Shown piece after piece: positions 14,548-14,580 of a stretch of DNA of 14,580 nt. The stretch lies in assembly GCA_030018715.1 (NCBI GenBank), contig JASEHN010000028.1, forward strand, positions 1-14,580, given 5' to 3'. Each line of letters begins with the position of its first letter. Position 1 is the first letter of the stretch. Both the position numbers and the translations under genes were made by a program. Under the pieces are notes generated by a model, which saw only the letters and a list, made by a program, of their open reading frames with translations, was not told the DNA's origin and did not search any database. This DNA is from Thermodesulfobacteriota bacterium. Lineage in GTDB: Bacteria; Desulfobacterota; SM23-61.

Positions 14548-14580
14548 CTAGTTTAAAAATATTTTGATCAAATGGGAAAG
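14548..14580 (-). CDS. secE: Preprotein translocase subunit SecE, C-terminal fragment (cut by window edge)
   Basis: Ten codons and a TAG stop lie inside the window, ending in LSHLIKIFLN. This hydrophobic tail with a basic residue resembles the end of the SecE membrane helix. The identification rests mostly on the near-universal secE-nusG order and on the 12-nt gap to nusG. SecE is the small essential membrane subunit of the SecYEG channel. Too little is present to confirm the family from sequence alone. Confidence 0.65.
   Translation of the reverse strand, partial: LSHLIKIFLN

Overview
The window is an uninterrupted run of core transcription and translation genes, all read from the minus strand. 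In transcription order, from the right edge to the left, they are: secE (only the last 10 codons), nusG, rplK, rplA, rplJ, rplL, rpoB, rpoC, rpsL, rpsG, fusA and tuf (only the first 13 codons). This is the classic secE-nusG / L11-L1-L10-L12 / rpoBC block joined directly to the streptomycin (str) operon. No mobile element, CRISPR array, tRNA, rRNA or accessory gene is visible. Every complete gene has the usual length of its family, with no frameshift.

Organism: a bacterium, most likely of the deltaproteobacterial kind in the broad sense (Desulfobacterota and relatives such as the Geobacter or Syntrophus groups) or an uncultivated neighbour. Three things point there by recall: the RpoC N-terminus closely resembles Geobacter-type RpoC; RpoB carries the proteobacterial insertion near residue 1000; and RpoC carries a long insertion in the trigger loop. 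This is inference from remembered sequences, not from a search. Base composition looks moderate and even throughout, with no sign of transfer.

Layout: 14580-14548 secE end; 14535-11699 nusG and the four ribosomal protein genes of the stalk/L1 region, with a 204-nt L10-leader regulatory stretch before rplJ; 11526-3196 rpoB and rpoC, preceded by a 172-nt spacer with small hairpins; 3187-3159 a near-consensus sigma-70 promoter in the rpoC-rpsL gap; 3122-1 rpsL, rpsG, fusA and tuf. No gene-free stretch exceeds 300 bases; the longest is the 204-nt rplA-rplJ gap.

How the genes work together: NusG and the beta and beta-prime subunits make and regulate RNA. L11, L1, L10 and L12 form the L1 arm and the GTPase-associated stalk of the large ribosomal subunit. 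EF-G and EF-Tu use that stalk, and S12 and S7 are small-subunit proteins of the decoding centre and head. Co-transcription couples RNA polymerase supply to ribosome supply. The main control points seen are the L10 leader, the rplL-rpoB spacer and the str promoter. I found no undescribed system here. The most useful observations are regulatory: the promoter, the L10 leader, forced TTG starts for fusA and rplJ, and an in-frame rpoB-rpoC junction.
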